DNA from: Nitrosomonas sp.
GTDB taxonomy: Bacteria; Pseudomonadota; Gammaproteobacteria; Burkholderiales; Nitrosomonadaceae
Length of the DNA: 64,000 nt
Direction of reading: 5' to 3'
Assembly (NCBI GenBank): GCA_016710135.1
Contig: JADJLM010000005.1
Coordinates: 1-64,000, forward strand
Position 1 is the stretch's first letter, and the number at the start of each line of letters is the position of its first letter. The notes below the pieces were generated by a model, which was not told the origin of the DNA, made no database searches, and worked only from the letters and a program-made list of their open reading frames with translations. Positions 38,450 through 48,903 of the stretch are shown piece after piece. The translations under genes and the position numbers were made by a program.

Positions 38450-39568
38450 TCACGCTTCCAAATAACGATTAGCTAATCTTACCCTTTTCTCATAGGCCTC
38501 ACGCGCGATTTGAATATCTTCTAAAAAAAGCGGTAACTCTTTAATCAATAACGCTTGAGGTCCATCAACGAGCGCTTTACTTGGAACAGGGTGGAAATCA
38601 GCAAGTACCATATTTGCACCCGCAACAACACCTTGTGCAGTTACATGCATGATATCCAAAATCTCGTCCGGTGCAATCAAACGCGTACCCACTGAATGTG
38701 ATGGGTCAATACAAACTGGCATCCTAGTTAATCGTTTAACAACAGGAACATGTGCGAAATCAACAAAATTACGGTGTGGATCTCCCATATTCGTTTTCAT
38801 TCCACGTAAGCCAAAAATTACTTTTCGATTACCTTCAGAAGCAAGATATTCAGCTGCGTTCAGTGATTCATCCAATGTAATCCCAAAGCCGCGCTTAATA
38901 AGAACTGGAAAATCCTGCTGACGACCAACAATTTTCAATAATTCAAAATTTTGTGTATTCCGTGTTCCAATCTGCAGCATTACCCCTGTAGAACTCCCTG
39001 TTTGGTATAGTGCTTCGCGAATTTCCTCAACGTGAGATTCGTGAGTCACCTCCATCGCGATAACTTTAATGCCATATTTACCGGCAAGATCAAATACATA
39101 GGGCAAGCAAGCCTTACCATGACCTTGGAATGAGTACGGGCTTGTGCGCGGCTTATAAGCTCCCATTCTAGTGCAGACCTGTCCATGATCTCTCAACGCT
39201 TTCATCATGAGCTCTACATGTTCCAGCGTATCAACCGCACAAAGTCCTGCAAACACATTCAATGTATCCTGACCGAAGCGCACCTCGTTATATTCAAAAT
39301 ATGTAGGACGATCATCATTCTGATGCCTCCCCAACACGCGATACTCTTCTGAGACTCTGACCACACGATCTACACAAGGTAAGCATTGAATGTCTTCTAT
39401 CGATAATACTTTGGTATTACCGATCAAATAGATTTCTGTTAACGCTTGTTCAATACCTATCTCAGAATGAATTCGAGTCGAGATACCAGGCAAATTTGCA
39501 AGATGGGCAAGTAACTGTTTATATTCTAGGCTCTCAGGTAAAGTATTTGGCTTTAAAACGAGAATCAT
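38450..39568 (-). CDS. 3-deoxy-7-phosphoheptulonate synthase, type I-beta
   Basis: First enzyme of the shikimate pathway. The protein has an N-terminal regulatory extension of about 90 residues (MILVLKPNTLPESL...) and the catalytic barrel with GAYKPRTSPYSFQGHG, LQIGTRNTQNFELL, VLIKRGFG and the metal-binding CIDPSHSVG. I chose the Met at 39568, at the family's usual start; a TTG at 39586 adds six residues. It stands upstream of the btuF-like gene without obvious operon partners. Confidence 0.9.
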   Translation of the reverse strand: MILVLKPNTLPESLEYKQLLAHLANLPGISTRIHSEIGIEQALTEIYLIGNTKVLSIEDIQCLPCVDRVVRVSEEYRVLGRHQNDDRPTYFEYNEVRFGQDTLNVFAGLCAVDTLEHVELMMKALRDHGQVCTRMGAYKPRTSPYSFQGHGKACLPYVFDLAGKYGIKVIAMEVTHESHVEEIREALYQTGSSTGVMLQIGTRNTQNFELLKIVGRQQDFPVLIKRGFGITLDESLNAAEYLASEGNRKVIFGLRGMKTNMGDPHRNFVDFAHVPVVKRLTRMPVCIDPSHSVGTRLIAPDEILDIMHVTAQGVVAGANMVLADFHPVPSKALVDGPQALLIKELPLFLEDIQIAREAYEKRVRLANRYLEA

Positions 39569-39800
39569 AAAAGTGCCTAATAGCAATAAAAATAATAATT
39601 TTCAAGGAAATTCGTTTCCAGCTACACGATTCTAACTAAAACCGAAGTCTTCTTCTAATAAAAACAATGTAGTTTTAGATTAATTAATATCTTATTCTAC
39701 AATTACAGAAAGCTCATAAAAAATTACCAAGTCAGCGAAAAAGCAATAAATATAGCTTTAAGGTAATTCTGACAGTCTTCGCAATCTAAGAATGAACATC

Positions 39801-42416
39801 TTAAGGAGAGCTTGCCACATTCTTTGCAAAATACGAATTTGCGCTCCCTAGATAGCCTTTAGCAATTCGATAATATAACGGCCTAACTGGAACACCATGC
39901 CGAGTAACCACACGATATTGTATTGAGCTAGGATGATTCAGCATGTGATCAAACTGATTCCCGGTCCGGCTTCGCTCGAGCGCATAACGATTCATTCCTA
40001 CCAATAGTATGGGACGATCTGTGGCAGGTTCAGTTGGAAACCAGTATTCATACATTGCGCCAGTATCTCCGAACATGTTACGTGAACGTATATCCATCCT
40101 ATTTCCATTTTTATTATAGAATGATAAAGCGCTTGCGACTGACCATTTACTCATACCGACTACAATTGGGGTCTGCCCAGTCTCAGTTTCAATTTCTTCA
40201 GCGATTTGTTCAACTTCAATGGTTGCTTCTTTCCAGAAATAATGCTCTGTTAAGAATTGATAAGGTATTCCAGGAAAACCAAGTACGATGTAATGCAAAA
40301 TAAAAGCATAGGCTAGCAATGATACAACGATGGTGGATTGCCATGCATTTCGTAAGCCATTAAAAAATTTATCAAGTGTGTTTTGCCCCATCATCCAGGC
40401 CATTGCAGGAATCACTGCTAGCCAGAGCGGACCCGTCCAGTGAAATCGAGGTGTATCATAAGTACTAAGCCCTAAGAAGATTATTAGTGGGATACCTGTA
40501 AAAACATAAATAAATAACTGACGCCTACGCTCAATATCAGTATCTTTATCATATTGAACGCGGATTAATGCATGTGCAGCTGAAAATAAGCCTACAGGTG
40601 TCAATATAATTGCAATATATAAAACTAAGTAATGGACGGAAAACACATGGCCACCACCGCCGATTCTTTCGGTTTGAAACAAAAACGAGACCCAATTGTT
40701 TTCAGCGTTCCATACGATAACCGGTAAAAAAAAGACGAAAGCGAGCAGTGCGGATAAATAGGGGTAAGGTCGAATCATCCAGCGCCGCGCGGTAGAGTCC
40801 AAAATAACAAAAACTAAAGCAGCAATACCGAGCAGCCCGATTGTATATTTAGATAACAAACCCAAACCAAATGCAATCCCCATACCGAACCATGCGCTTT
40901 TCTGGCCTGCAATTAGTGCTCGCTCCATATAAAATAAAGTGGCAGCCCAAGCAGCGATCAAAGGTGCATCTGGCGTCATAATTAAACCCGATGCAAAACC
41001 AAATGGTAAAATAGAAAAAAGCATCACGGCTCGCATACCAACTGATTTGTTATACAAGTTACGTGCGAAACCATAGAGGTATATGAACGTTACTAGACCG
41101 CATATGAACGCACCCAGTCTTACTCCAAATTCATTCTGACCTGCTATAGTAGTTCCAATCCAAATCAACCACGCGACTAAGGGTGGATGATCAAAGAAAC
41201 TTAAGTCCATATGCTGAGAATATTGCCAATAGTAGGTCTCATCAGGAAGCAATTGAGCCAACCCAATATAAACAAGGCGAAGCAATATTACAAAAAGAAT
41301 GACTCCCACTGCTGCAACTCGCCAACGCGTATCCAGTGATAGTGTTGTTCTTTTTTCAGGAAAAACATAAAAAGCTGAGCCAAGATAATTTACAATTGCA
41401 GTCGCAGCAATTGCAGGAAATATTGCCCATCCATTGGGTATATCCCAGGTATAAACAAGGAGCGCCAGTACCCCTCCTCTTAGCAACAAGGCAAAAAGTC
41501 CAACGATCAAGTAACGACTAAACTGATTCCAGTCTAATCGTCCCCCGTTATGTACCCGAAATGACCACTTAGAATTCAATGTATAATTGACAGTCACTGC
41601 TGCTAGAAAGCTGGTGATATGAGCTAATGCCAATCCGGCACCAGAACTTATCAACCAGTGGAACACTGCTGCATCAACAAACACCCCTAAGAACCCTACC
41701 ACTGCAAAACGACTCGCAGTTCCAACGGATACAATTCCACCAGCTAACATAATCAGTCGATGCAAGAATATAACTTGATGTGAAATTGATAGTTTAGAGC
41801 TACCATGTGTTCTGTTTTGAAAACAGATTGGTACTTCCGTAACTCGAATTTTTTCTTGATTCGATACTAATAATTCCAAAAGGATTTTATAGCCACGTGC
41901 TACCTCTGGAATACTGTTTATCAGATTACGCTTAAAGACAAAAAAACCAGATGTTGCATCATTAACATCACAAATAGGGCGTGCTAACCAGCCACCAACA
42001 CGAGAAAGCCATTGTCGATATAGAGGCCATCCCTTAGTACTACCGCCCGAAACATATCGACTTCCCACAGCAACATCATATCGATCAGTTAATACTGGTT
42101 CTAGAACTGAAGGCAGTTGCTCAGGTAAGTGACTTAAATCTGCATCCATGACAGCAATCACATCACTTTTCGCCGCTGACACCCCCGCAAGAATCGAGGC
42201 AGTTAAATCGGGCGTTCCTTTTCTTTCTATGAGATGAACATTAGTATATTGGGATGACCACTGCCTAATTTTTTCTTGGGTATGATCAGTTGACCCATCA
42301 TCTACAAAAATAATTTCATAGCTTTCTGAAGAAAATTGGAGCGCAAGCAAACGCGTCAATAATCCATCAATATTTTCTGACTCATTCAGTGTAGGAATAA
42401 TAACCGAAAATTGCAT
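39801..42416 (-). CDS. Three-domain glycosyltransferase: DPM1-like GT2 + GtrA + PMT/ArnT-like
   Basis: An 871-residue membrane protein. Residues about 1-210 are a GT2 dolichol-phosphate-mannose-synthase-like enzyme (SVIIPTLNESENI, VDDGSTDHTQ, AVMDADLSHLPEQL). Residues about 230-350 are a GtrA-type four-helix flippase-like domain (VGTASRFAVVGFLGVFVDA). Residues about 370-871 are a PMT/ArnT-type multipass transferase (LLPDETYYWQYSQHMD, FFDHPPLVAWL). The fusion suggests that lipid-linked sugar is made, flipped, and transferred by one chain, most likely to lipid A, protein, or another surface glycan. It is followed by mltG. Confidence 0.88.
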   Translation of the reverse strand: MQFSVIIPTLNESENIDGLLTRLLALQFSSESYEIIFVDDGSTDHTQEKIRQWSSQYTNVHLIERKGTPDLTASILAGVSAAKSDVIAVMDADLSHLPEQLPSVLEPVLTDRYDVAVGSRYVSGGSTKGWPLYRQWLSRVGGWLARPICDVNDATSGFFVFKRNLINSIPEVARGYKILLELLVSNQEKIRVTEVPICFQNRTHGSSKLSISHQVIFLHRLIMLAGGIVSVGTASRFAVVGFLGVFVDAAVFHWLISSGAGLALAHITSFLAAVTVNYTLNSKWSFRVHNGGRLDWNQFSRYLIVGLFALLLRGGVLALLVYTWDIPNGWAIFPAIAATAIVNYLGSAFYVFPEKRTTLSLDTRWRVAAVGVILFVILLRLVYIGLAQLLPDETYYWQYSQHMDLSFFDHPPLVAWLIWIGTTIAGQNEFGVRLGAFICGLVTFIYLYGFARNLYNKSVGMRAVMLFSILPFGFASGLIMTPDAPLIAAWAATLFYMERALIAGQKSAWFGMGIAFGLGLLSKYTIGLLGIAALVFVILDSTARRWMIRPYPYLSALLAFVFFLPVIVWNAENNWVSFLFQTERIGGGGHVFSVHYLVLYIAIILTPVGLFSAAHALIRVQYDKDTDIERRRQLFIYVFTGIPLIIFLGLSTYDTPRFHWTGPLWLAVIPAMAWMMGQNTLDKFFNGLRNAWQSTIVVSLLAYAFILHYIVLGFPGIPYQFLTEHYFWKEATIEVEQIAEEIETETGQTPIVVGMSKWSVASALSFYNKNGNRMDIRSRNMFGDTGAMYEYWFPTEPATDRPILLVGMNRYALERSRTGNQFDHMLNHPSSIQYRVVTRHGVPVRPLYYRIAKGYLGSANSYFAKNVASSP

Positions 42417-42464
42417 CAGGCCTATTTACCCTTCTTTATTATATTATTCATAAGAAACAATCAA

Positions 42465-43481
42465 TTATTGCTTCTGGTATTTTTGTACAGCCATATTGTG
42501 TTCTTTTAGGTTTTTTGAAAAATGTGATTCGCCATTTCCTTTAGCCACGAAATAGAGCAAATTATTTTCCGCCGGATTAAACACTGCACGAATAGAAGCT
42601 AAGCCAGGCATTGCAATCGGAGTTGGAGGTAAACCTAATCGAGTATAAGTATTGTAGGCATGATCAGTAACTAGATCTTGCTTTCGCAAATTTCCATCAA
42701 ACTTGTCACCTAAGCCATATATTACTGTTGGATCCGTTTGTAGCTTCATCCCTAGACGTAAGCGATTGATAAATACTGCGGCTATCAATTCACGATCACT
42801 ATCTTTTCCCGTTTCTTTCTCGATGATTGAAGCGAGAATCAAACCTTCATATTCACTTTTGATAGGTAGCGGTTCTTTTTTTGACAACCACGCAGTCTTG
42901 AGATGGTTCTGCATCTTATCATAGGATCGTTTTATAATACTTAGATCACTACTGTTTTTCATAAAGAAATAGGTATCTGGAAATAGCATACCTTCCAATT
43001 TTTTTTGACTTTCCCCAAGTAATGCTGCGATCTCTGCCTCGCTCAAATATAACGTATCATGTCTGATCTCTGGGTGATTATTGAGTGTTTCTCGGATTTG
43101 GGCGAAAGTCCACCCTTCGATAAATCTAATTTCATTGCGCTGGCTATCACCTTTGACAAGATAATCGAGGAGTTGAAGCGGTGAAATATCTTTATATAGT
43201 AAATAGTCACCCGCTTTAATCGCTGTTTCTTGTTCTGTTATTCTTGACAATAGCAAGAATAACCAGGCACTTGGTATTACATTCTCCTCAGCAAGCTTTA
43301 CTGCAATTTTTTTTAAACTACTGCCGGGCTCAACTGAGAATTCATAGGGTTTGTAGGGCAATACATATTTCGCATACGCTAGATAATAGAACCAGCTAGC
43401 AGTAAGAAGAATAACAAGAATAAAAAAAAAGATGAGAAGCCTGAATTTATTAACTATTTGCTTCTGCCATGGCATATGCAA
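42465..43481 (-). CDS. mltG: Endolytic murein transglycosylase MltG
   Basis: A 338-residue inner-membrane-anchored lytic transglycosylase that cuts nascent glycan strands. One N-terminal membrane segment (FRLLIFFFILVILLTASWFYYL), a LysM-like middle (SVEPGSSLKKIAVKLAEENVIP), and the YceG catalytic block ILASIIEKETGKDSDRELIAAVFINRLRLGMKLQTDP with the catalytic Glu. It follows fabF by 6 bp, the usual arrangement. Confidence 0.95.
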   Translation of the reverse strand: MHMPWQKQIVNKFRLLIFFFILVILLTASWFYYLAYAKYVLPYKPYEFSVEPGSSLKKIAVKLAEENVIPSAWLFLLLSRITEQETAIKAGDYLLYKDISPLQLLDYLVKGDSQRNEIRFIEGWTFAQIRETLNNHPEIRHDTLYLSEAEIAALLGESQKKLEGMLFPDTYFFMKNSSDLSIIKRSYDKMQNHLKTAWLSKKEPLPIKSEYEGLILASIIEKETGKDSDRELIAAVFINRLRLGMKLQTDPTVIYGLGDKFDGNLRKQDLVTDHAYNTYTRLGLPPTPIAMPGLASIRAVFNPAENNLLYFVAKGNGESHFSKNLKEHNMAVQKYQKQ

Positions 43482-43487
43482 AGTAAT

Positions 43488-44732
43488 CTACTGAAATTTC
43501 CGAAATACCAATGTACCATTGGTTCCGCCAAACCCAAACGAGTTAGAAACCGCGATATTTATTTTCATATCCCGAGCGGTATTAGGAACATAATCTAGAT
43601 CACAATCTGGATCTGGTTCAATTAGATTTATTGTTGGAGGCACAACTTGATGGTATAACGAAAGAGCCGAAAAAATAGCTTCCACCCCCCCTGCTGCACC
43701 AAGTAAGTGACCAGTCATTGATTTGGTAGAATTAATCGCTAATTTTCTAGCATAATCAGCAAAACAACGTTTAATTGCAATGGTTTCAGCGATATCACCT
43801 AGCTGAGTAGAAGTACCATGAGCATTAATGTAATCTACCTCTTCTGGATTGATACCTGCATTATTGAGCCCATTTAACATACATCGGGAAGCACCACTTC
43901 CATCATCACAAGGAGCAGTCATATGATAAGCATCTGCGCTCATCCCAAATCCAGCTAACTCAGCATAAATTTTAGCGTTACGTCGCTTAGCGTGCTCGAT
44001 TTCTTCTAGCACGATTACGCCAGCACCCTCACTCAATACGAAACCATCTCTACCTTTATCCCAAGGACGACTTGCTAATTCAGGCTCTGAATTTCTGACT
44101 GATAAAGCACGTGCCGATGAGAATCCGCCTATAGCAAGGGGAGTTACGCAAGACTCAGCGCCACCACATACCATAACATCTGCATCACCATATTCAATCA
44201 TCCGTGCAGAACTACCAATACTATGGGTAGAAGTAGTACAGGCCGTTACGATCGCCAAATTCGGTCCTTGATAGCCGAACATAATCGATAAATTACCCGC
44301 TATCATATTGATAATGGTACTGGGTATAAAAAAAGGTGATATTTTACGAGGACCTCCTGCATGATAGGCACTATCAGTGTCCTCAATCATTGTAAGTCCA
44401 CCAATACCAGAACCAATATTAATACCAATACGCTCAGGATTTAGTCCATCAATTTTTTCAATACCCGCATCTCTAATCGCTTGGATACCGGCAGCCATAC
44501 CATAATGTATAAAAATATCCATCCTACGTGCATCTTTCGCTGATAGATAATGGGTGATATCAAAGTCCTTAACTTCACCTGCAATCTGAGAAGAAAAATT
44601 TGAAGCGTCAAAACGACTTATACGCGTAATACCAGAATTCCCAGAAACGATATTTTGCCAAGCATCCGATACATTATTGCCAACAGGCGATATTATCCCC
44701 AATCCCGTTACTACCACCCTGCGCTTTGACAA
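43488..44732 (-). CDS. fabF: 3-oxoacyl-[ACP] synthase II
   Basis: A 414-residue elongating condensing enzyme of fatty acid synthesis. The catalytic Cys is in VTACTTSTHSIG; the two His are in NAHGTSTQLGD and STKSMTGHLLGAAGG. I place the start at TTG 44732 (L-S-K-R-R-V-V-V), because an AGGAG lies 6 nt upstream and the family starts at MSKRRVV; a longer reading from 44768 has no such site. It is directly after acpP. Confidence 0.95.
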   Translation of the reverse strand: MSKRRVVVTGLGIISPVGNNVSDAWQNIVSGNSGITRISRFDASNFSSQIAGEVKDFDITHYLSAKDARRMDIFIHYGMAAGIQAIRDAGIEKIDGLNPERIGINIGSGIGGLTMIEDTDSAYHAGGPRKISPFFIPSTIINMIAGNLSIMFGYQGPNLAIVTACTTSTHSIGSSARMIEYGDADVMVCGGAESCVTPLAIGGFSSARALSVRNSEPELASRPWDKGRDGFVLSEGAGVIVLEEIEHAKRRNAKIYAELAGFGMSADAYHMTAPCDDGSGASRCMLNGLNNAGINPEEVDYINAHGTSTQLGDIAETIAIKRCFADYARKLAINSTKSMTGHLLGAAGGVEAIFSALSLYHQVVPPTINLIEPDPDCDLDYVPNTARDMKINIAVSNSFGFGGTNGTLVFRKFQ

Positions 44733-44764
44733 ACGTATCTCCTGAAGAAAAAGTATAAATAATC

Positions 44765-45010
44765 TCAATTAGATGAATGTGAATTTACGTAATCAATCGC
44801 TTCTTGTAAAGTGTTGATTTTCTCTGCCTCTTCATCTGGAATTTCACAATCAAATTCTTCTTCAAGCGCCATTACTAATTCAACTGTATCAAGGGAATCT
44901 GCACCCAAATCGTTTACAAATGAAGATTCGTTTTTTACGTCACTTTCGTTTACACCGAGCTGCTCAGCAACAATTTTTCTAATTCTTTGTTCTACATCTG
45001 TATTATCCAT
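44765..45010 (-). CDS. acpP: Acyl carrier protein
   Basis: An 81-residue acidic carrier. The phosphopantetheine Ser is in LGADSLDTVELVMAL near residue 37. Acyl chains made by FabD/FabH/FabG/FabF are carried on it. Located between fabG and fabF, its usual place. Confidence 0.97.
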   Translation of the reverse strand: MDNTDVEQRIRKIVAEQLGVNESDVKNESSFVNDLGADSLDTVELVMALEEEFDCEIPDEEAEKINTLQEAIDYVNSHSSN

Positions 45011-45113
45011 CTGGTATCCTTTTGTGAGGTAATTAACTAAGTGATTTTAACAAAATTTCGTTTTTTAAAAAACCAGACCTAATCGTATCAGGTTTATCAA
45101 TAAGATTTCGTGA

Positions 45114-45866
45114 TTACTCCATAAACATTCCACCATTAACATGCAATGTAGTTCCAGTTATGTAGCTTGCAGCAGGCGAAGCTAAAAACATCACTGCTGC
45201 TGCAATATCCGTTGACTGACCCAGCCGACCCAGAGGTATTTGCTTGAGCAAATTAAGACGCTGTTCAGTCGTTAGTGAACTTGTCATATCTGTGTCAATA
45301 AAACCAGGGGCTACACAGTTAATCGTAACATTTCTACTCCCGACCTCTCTCGCTAAAGATTTTGTAAAACCAATCATACCAGCCTTTGATGCTGCATAAT
45401 TAGCCTGACCAGGATTACCGGTTGCTCCGACTACAGAAGAAATGTTAATAATTCGTCCAGAACGCGCTTTCATCATGGTTCGGAGTACAATTTTAGAAAG
45501 ATAAAAGATTGACTTAAGATTGGTTACCATGACTTCATCCCATTCCTCATCTTTCATTCGAACCAGTAAATTATCCCGCGTAATGCCGGCATTGTTAACC
45601 AATATTGAAATATCACCAAATTGTTTATTAACAATTTCAAATGCCTTACCAATTTGATCGACATCATTGACATTCATGAGAACGCCCATTCCAGGGGCAC
45701 TGATTTCTTGTAATTGACGTGTAATACCATCAACGCCATTTTGAGTTGTTGCAGTTCCAATTACAGTCGCACCCTGTTTAGCAAGCTCTAGCGCAATAGC
45801 CAAACCTATCCCACGGCTCGCCCCAGTAACAAAAGCAATATTTCCTTCAAGCAATTTTCTTTCCAT
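45114..45866 (-). CDS. fabG: 3-oxoacyl-[ACP] reductase
   Basis: A 250-residue short-chain dehydrogenase. The cofactor motif is VTGASRGIGLAIALELA; the Ser-Tyr-Lys triad is in NISSVVGATGNPGQANYAASKAG (Y and K about 4 apart). It reduces 3-oxoacyl-ACP with NADPH. Located 9 bp after fabD. Confidence 0.96.
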   Translation of the reverse strand: MERKLLEGNIAFVTGASRGIGLAIALELAKQGATVIGTATTQNGVDGITRQLQEISAPGMGVLMNVNDVDQIGKAFEIVNKQFGDISILVNNAGITRDNLLVRMKDEEWDEVMVTNLKSIFYLSKIVLRTMMKARSGRIINISSVVGATGNPGQANYAASKAGMIGFTKSLAREVGSRNVTINCVAPGFIDTDMTSSLTTEQRLNLLKQIPLGRLGQSTDIAAAVMFLASPAASYITGTTLHVNGGMFME

Positions 45867-45875
45867 ACATTCTTA

Positions 45876-46827
45876 TCAAAAAGCAGGTTGATTTAGTTTT
45901 TCGATCGCTTGCTGGAGCGATACACTATCAGTTAATGAAAAATTGACTGGGGTTTTATCGATTCGTTTTGTGAGGCCAGAGAGTATTTTTCCAGGACCGC
46001 ACTCAACAATATGTGTCACTCCCTGAGAAACAAAAGATTGAATGGTATTAACCCAGTATACTGGGCTATAGATTTGCTGCGTTAATATTTTTTGATTTCA
46101 CCACTCTGCTGATGTTGCTGCACATCAGCATTATGTATAACTGGTATTCGTGGACTGCAAAGGTCAATTTGTTCAAGCAATTTCTGAAATTTTTCAGCTG
46201 CGGGATGCATCAGAGAACAATGCGAGGGAATACTCAAGGGTAGCAAAGCAACCAATTTAGCCCCCTTCGATTTAGCTAGATCCATTCCTTCTAATACTGC
46301 AGTTTTATGCCCAGCAATCACAATTTGGCCAGGCGAATTAAAATTGGCAGGCTCAAGTATAACTTTTTTTTCATTATGATCGGTAATTTGATTACAAATT
46401 ACCTTGACAGTATCGTCATCTAGTCCAATTATAGCCGCCATTGCACCTATTCCGTTTGGCACACATTCCTGCATGACTTCCGCACGGTATTGCACTAACT
46501 TAATCGCATCTGTAAAAGCTAAAGCTTCTGCCGCCACTAATGCCGTATATTCGCCCAAGCTATGTCCCGCCAAGTAATTTGGATTCCTACCTCCTAAAAA
46601 TTTCCAGGCTCGATAAACAGCAAGGCCGGCTAACAACATGATAGGTTGAGTATGAATCGTCAAATTAAGCTGCTCTACCGGGCCATGATTTGCCAACTCA
46701 AAGCAATCATAGCCTAGAATTTCAGAACCTTCGTCAAACGTTCGTTTAATAATTGGCAAATCGCTGTAACCATTCAGCATACCGACCGATTGGGAGCCTT
46801 GCCCGGAAATGTAAAAGCGACAATCAT
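45876..46827 (-). CDS. fabD: Malonyl CoA-ACP transacylase (two apparent frameshifts)
   Basis: Loads malonate onto ACP. The ATG at 46827 is 4 bp from the fabH stop. The chain reads MIVAFTFPG, then breaks; adding one base at 46800-46801 restores GQGSQSVGMLNGYSD. The middle has LAGHSLGEYTALVAAEAL (nucleophile Ser). A second break occurs after GEIKK; adding one base to the six T at 46088-46093 gives KKILTQQIYSPVYWV and the normal end SGLTKRIDKTPV, finishing at 45876 with 317 residues. FabD is essential, so both indels are most likely sequence errors. Confidence 0.93.
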
Positions 46828-46831
46828 ATCT

Positions 46832-47794
46832 TCACCACTGAAGCAATATAGATCCCCACGTAAAACCTCCACCCACCCCTTCTAGAAGAATATATTGATT
46901 AGATAGAATACGTCCATCACGTACTGCTAGATCTAATGCAAGGGGTACAGATGCTGCGGAAGTATTACCATGCCGATCTACCGTTGTAACTACTTTCTCC
47001 ATAGGTATCCCAAGCTTGTGAGCTGTTGATTTAATGATACGAATATTGGCCTGATGCGGTATAAACCAATCGAAATCAGATGCCTTTAGATTATTAGCTG
47101 CCAAAGACTCAATCGCTGCTTCTTCGAGTGCTTTAACCGCAAACTTAAAAACCGTGTTCCCTTCCATTGCAATAAAAGGTGTTCCTTGAATCTTTCCACC
47201 AGAAATACGACCAGGCGCGGCCAATATTTTGCTGTAACCACCATTCGCGTGCAAATGGCTTGAGAGTATCCCTGGTTGTTCGCTTTGCGACAATACAACT
47301 GCCCCAGCGCCATCCCCAAACAATACACACGTATTCCGATCACTCCAATCAACAATACGAGAATATATCTCCGCACCAACTACAAGGGCATTCTTGCTTT
47401 TTCCTGAGCTAACAAACATATCTGCTGTTGCAAGCGCATATATGAAACCACTACAAACAGCTTGTACATCAAATGCGGGACCATCGGTAATACCGAGTTT
47501 TTCTTGCAGAATACAAGCCGTACTGGGGAAAATCATATCTGGGGTAGTCGTAGCAAGAATAATCAGATCGATATCCTGAGCCTTAAGATTTGCTGCATCT
47601 AGTGCTCGACAACTCGCCTCGAAGGCAAGATCACTCGCCATTTGACCATCTGATGCAATATGCCGCTGAACAATACCTGTTCGAGTTTGTATCCACTCAT
47701 CACTTGTATCTACCATACTTTCTAACTCAATATTAGTCAGAATTTTCTTTGGTAAATAACTACCAGTTCCAGCGATTTTTGAATACATTGCCAT
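46832..47794 (-). CDS. fabH: 3-oxoacyl-[ACP] synthase III
   Basis: A 320-residue initiating condensing enzyme. The catalytic triad is Cys in DVQAVCSGFIYALATAD, His in WFIPHQANIRI and Asn in DRHGNTSAASVPLAL. It starts chains from acyl-CoA and malonyl-ACP. It stands between plsX and fabD. Confidence 0.96.
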   Translation of the reverse strand: MAMYSKIAGTGSYLPKKILTNIELESMVDTSDEWIQTRTGIVQRHIASDGQMASDLAFEASCRALDAANLKAQDIDLIILATTTPDMIFPSTACILQEKLGITDGPAFDVQAVCSGFIYALATADMFVSSGKSKNALVVGAEIYSRIVDWSDRNTCVLFGDGAGAVVLSQSEQPGILSSHLHANGGYSKILAAPGRISGGKIQGTPFIAMEGNTVFKFAVKALEEAAIESLAANNLKASDFDWFIPHQANIRIIKSTAHKLGIPMEKVVTTVDRHGNTSAASVPLALDLAVRDGRILSNQYILLEGVGGGFTWGSILLQW

Positions 47795-47823
47795 TTTTAT
47801 TACTCAATAAGAGCTTAATTTAA

Positions 47824-48846
47824 TTATTTTTTTCCAATACTTTGCTGTAATTCAGCCACTCGCTCACTAATATGTTTTAGCATACCTCCGCGTACTTCAT
47901 CTGTTGCGCGTCTAATAGCCGCAGTAAAGGCATATTTATCAGCAGAACCATGGCTCTTAATCACAATCCCTCTAAGACCCAGCAAACTAGCCCCATTGTA
48001 TCGACGATGGTCAACTCGCTGCTTAAAAGCATTGATGACTGGTGACGCAATCATACCGACAAGTTTTGTAAAGAAATTTCGTTTAAATTCCTCGCGCAAG
48101 AAAGTCGCCAACATTTGCGCTACCCCTTCAGAAGTTTTTAAAGCCACATTCCCAACGAAACCATCACACACGACCACATCGGTAGTTCCTTTATAAATAT
48201 CATCACCTTCAACGTTACCGTAAAAATTTAAACCACTTGCTCTTAATAACTCTGCTGCTTGTTTAACAACGTCATTACCTTTAATATCTTCTTCACCGAT
48301 ATTGAGTAAACCGATACTAGGCATCTTCTTATTTTCAACAGAAGAGACTAATGTTGCGCCCATTACGCCAAACTGTAACAAATGTTCAGCAGTACAGTTG
48401 ATATTGGCCCCTAAGTCTAAAATATAAGTATGACCCTTTATCGTGGGTAGTACGACTGCTAGCGCCGGCCGATCGATCCCTTGAATTGTTTTTAAAACAA
48501 AACGAGAAGTCGCCAATAATGCACCCGTGTTACCCGCGCTAATGCAAGCCAATGCTTCGCCATTTTTAACCAAATCGATCGCCACCCGCATCGATGAATT
48601 TTTTTTGTAGCGTAAAGCAAAAGCTGGGGCTTCATCCATACTAACCACTTCACTTGCCGCATGGATTCTTAGTCGAGGACTTAACGATACGCCAATAGCA
48701 CTTAATTCAGCCTCAATTGCGTCGGGTATACCGACTAATATGATGTCTGTTTCTGAATCAGCTAATAAATATTCTGCTGCCGAGGGCACTGTGACATGAG
48801 GACCATGATCGCCTCCCATGCAATCAATCGCTACAGTAATGTTCAC
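47824..48846 (-). CDS. plsX: Phosphate acyltransferase PlsX
   Basis: A 340-residue enzyme making acyl-phosphate from acyl-ACP for phospholipid synthesis. Family motifs are VAIDCMGGDHGP, SAGNTGALLATS, ALAVVLPT and GVVCDGFVGNVALKTSEGV-like VVCDGFVGNVALKTSEG. It sits between rpmF and fabH, as in many proteobacteria. Confidence 0.96.
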   Translation of the reverse strand: MNITVAIDCMGGDHGPHVTVPSAAEYLLADSETDIILVGIPDAIEAELSAIGVSLSPRLRIHAASEVVSMDEAPAFALRYKKNSSMRVAIDLVKNGEALACISAGNTGALLATSRFVLKTIQGIDRPALAVVLPTIKGHTYILDLGANINCTAEHLLQFGVMGATLVSSVENKKMPSIGLLNIGEEDIKGNDVVKQAAELLRASGLNFYGNVEGDDIYKGTTDVVVCDGFVGNVALKTSEGVAQMLATFLREEFKRNFFTKLVGMIASPVINAFKQRVDHRRYNGASLLGLRGIVIKSHGSADKYAFTAAIRRATDEVRGGMLKHISERVAELQQSIGKK

Positions 48847-48903
48847 TTTGCGTTGATTATCAAAGTACTTATAGAAAGATAATAAATAAGTTTCTAGAAA
48901 GCT

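Noticed and set aside
47086..47379. Minus-strand frame inside fabH
   Set aside because: Shadow of the fabH frame, with no similarity and no ribosome-binding site.
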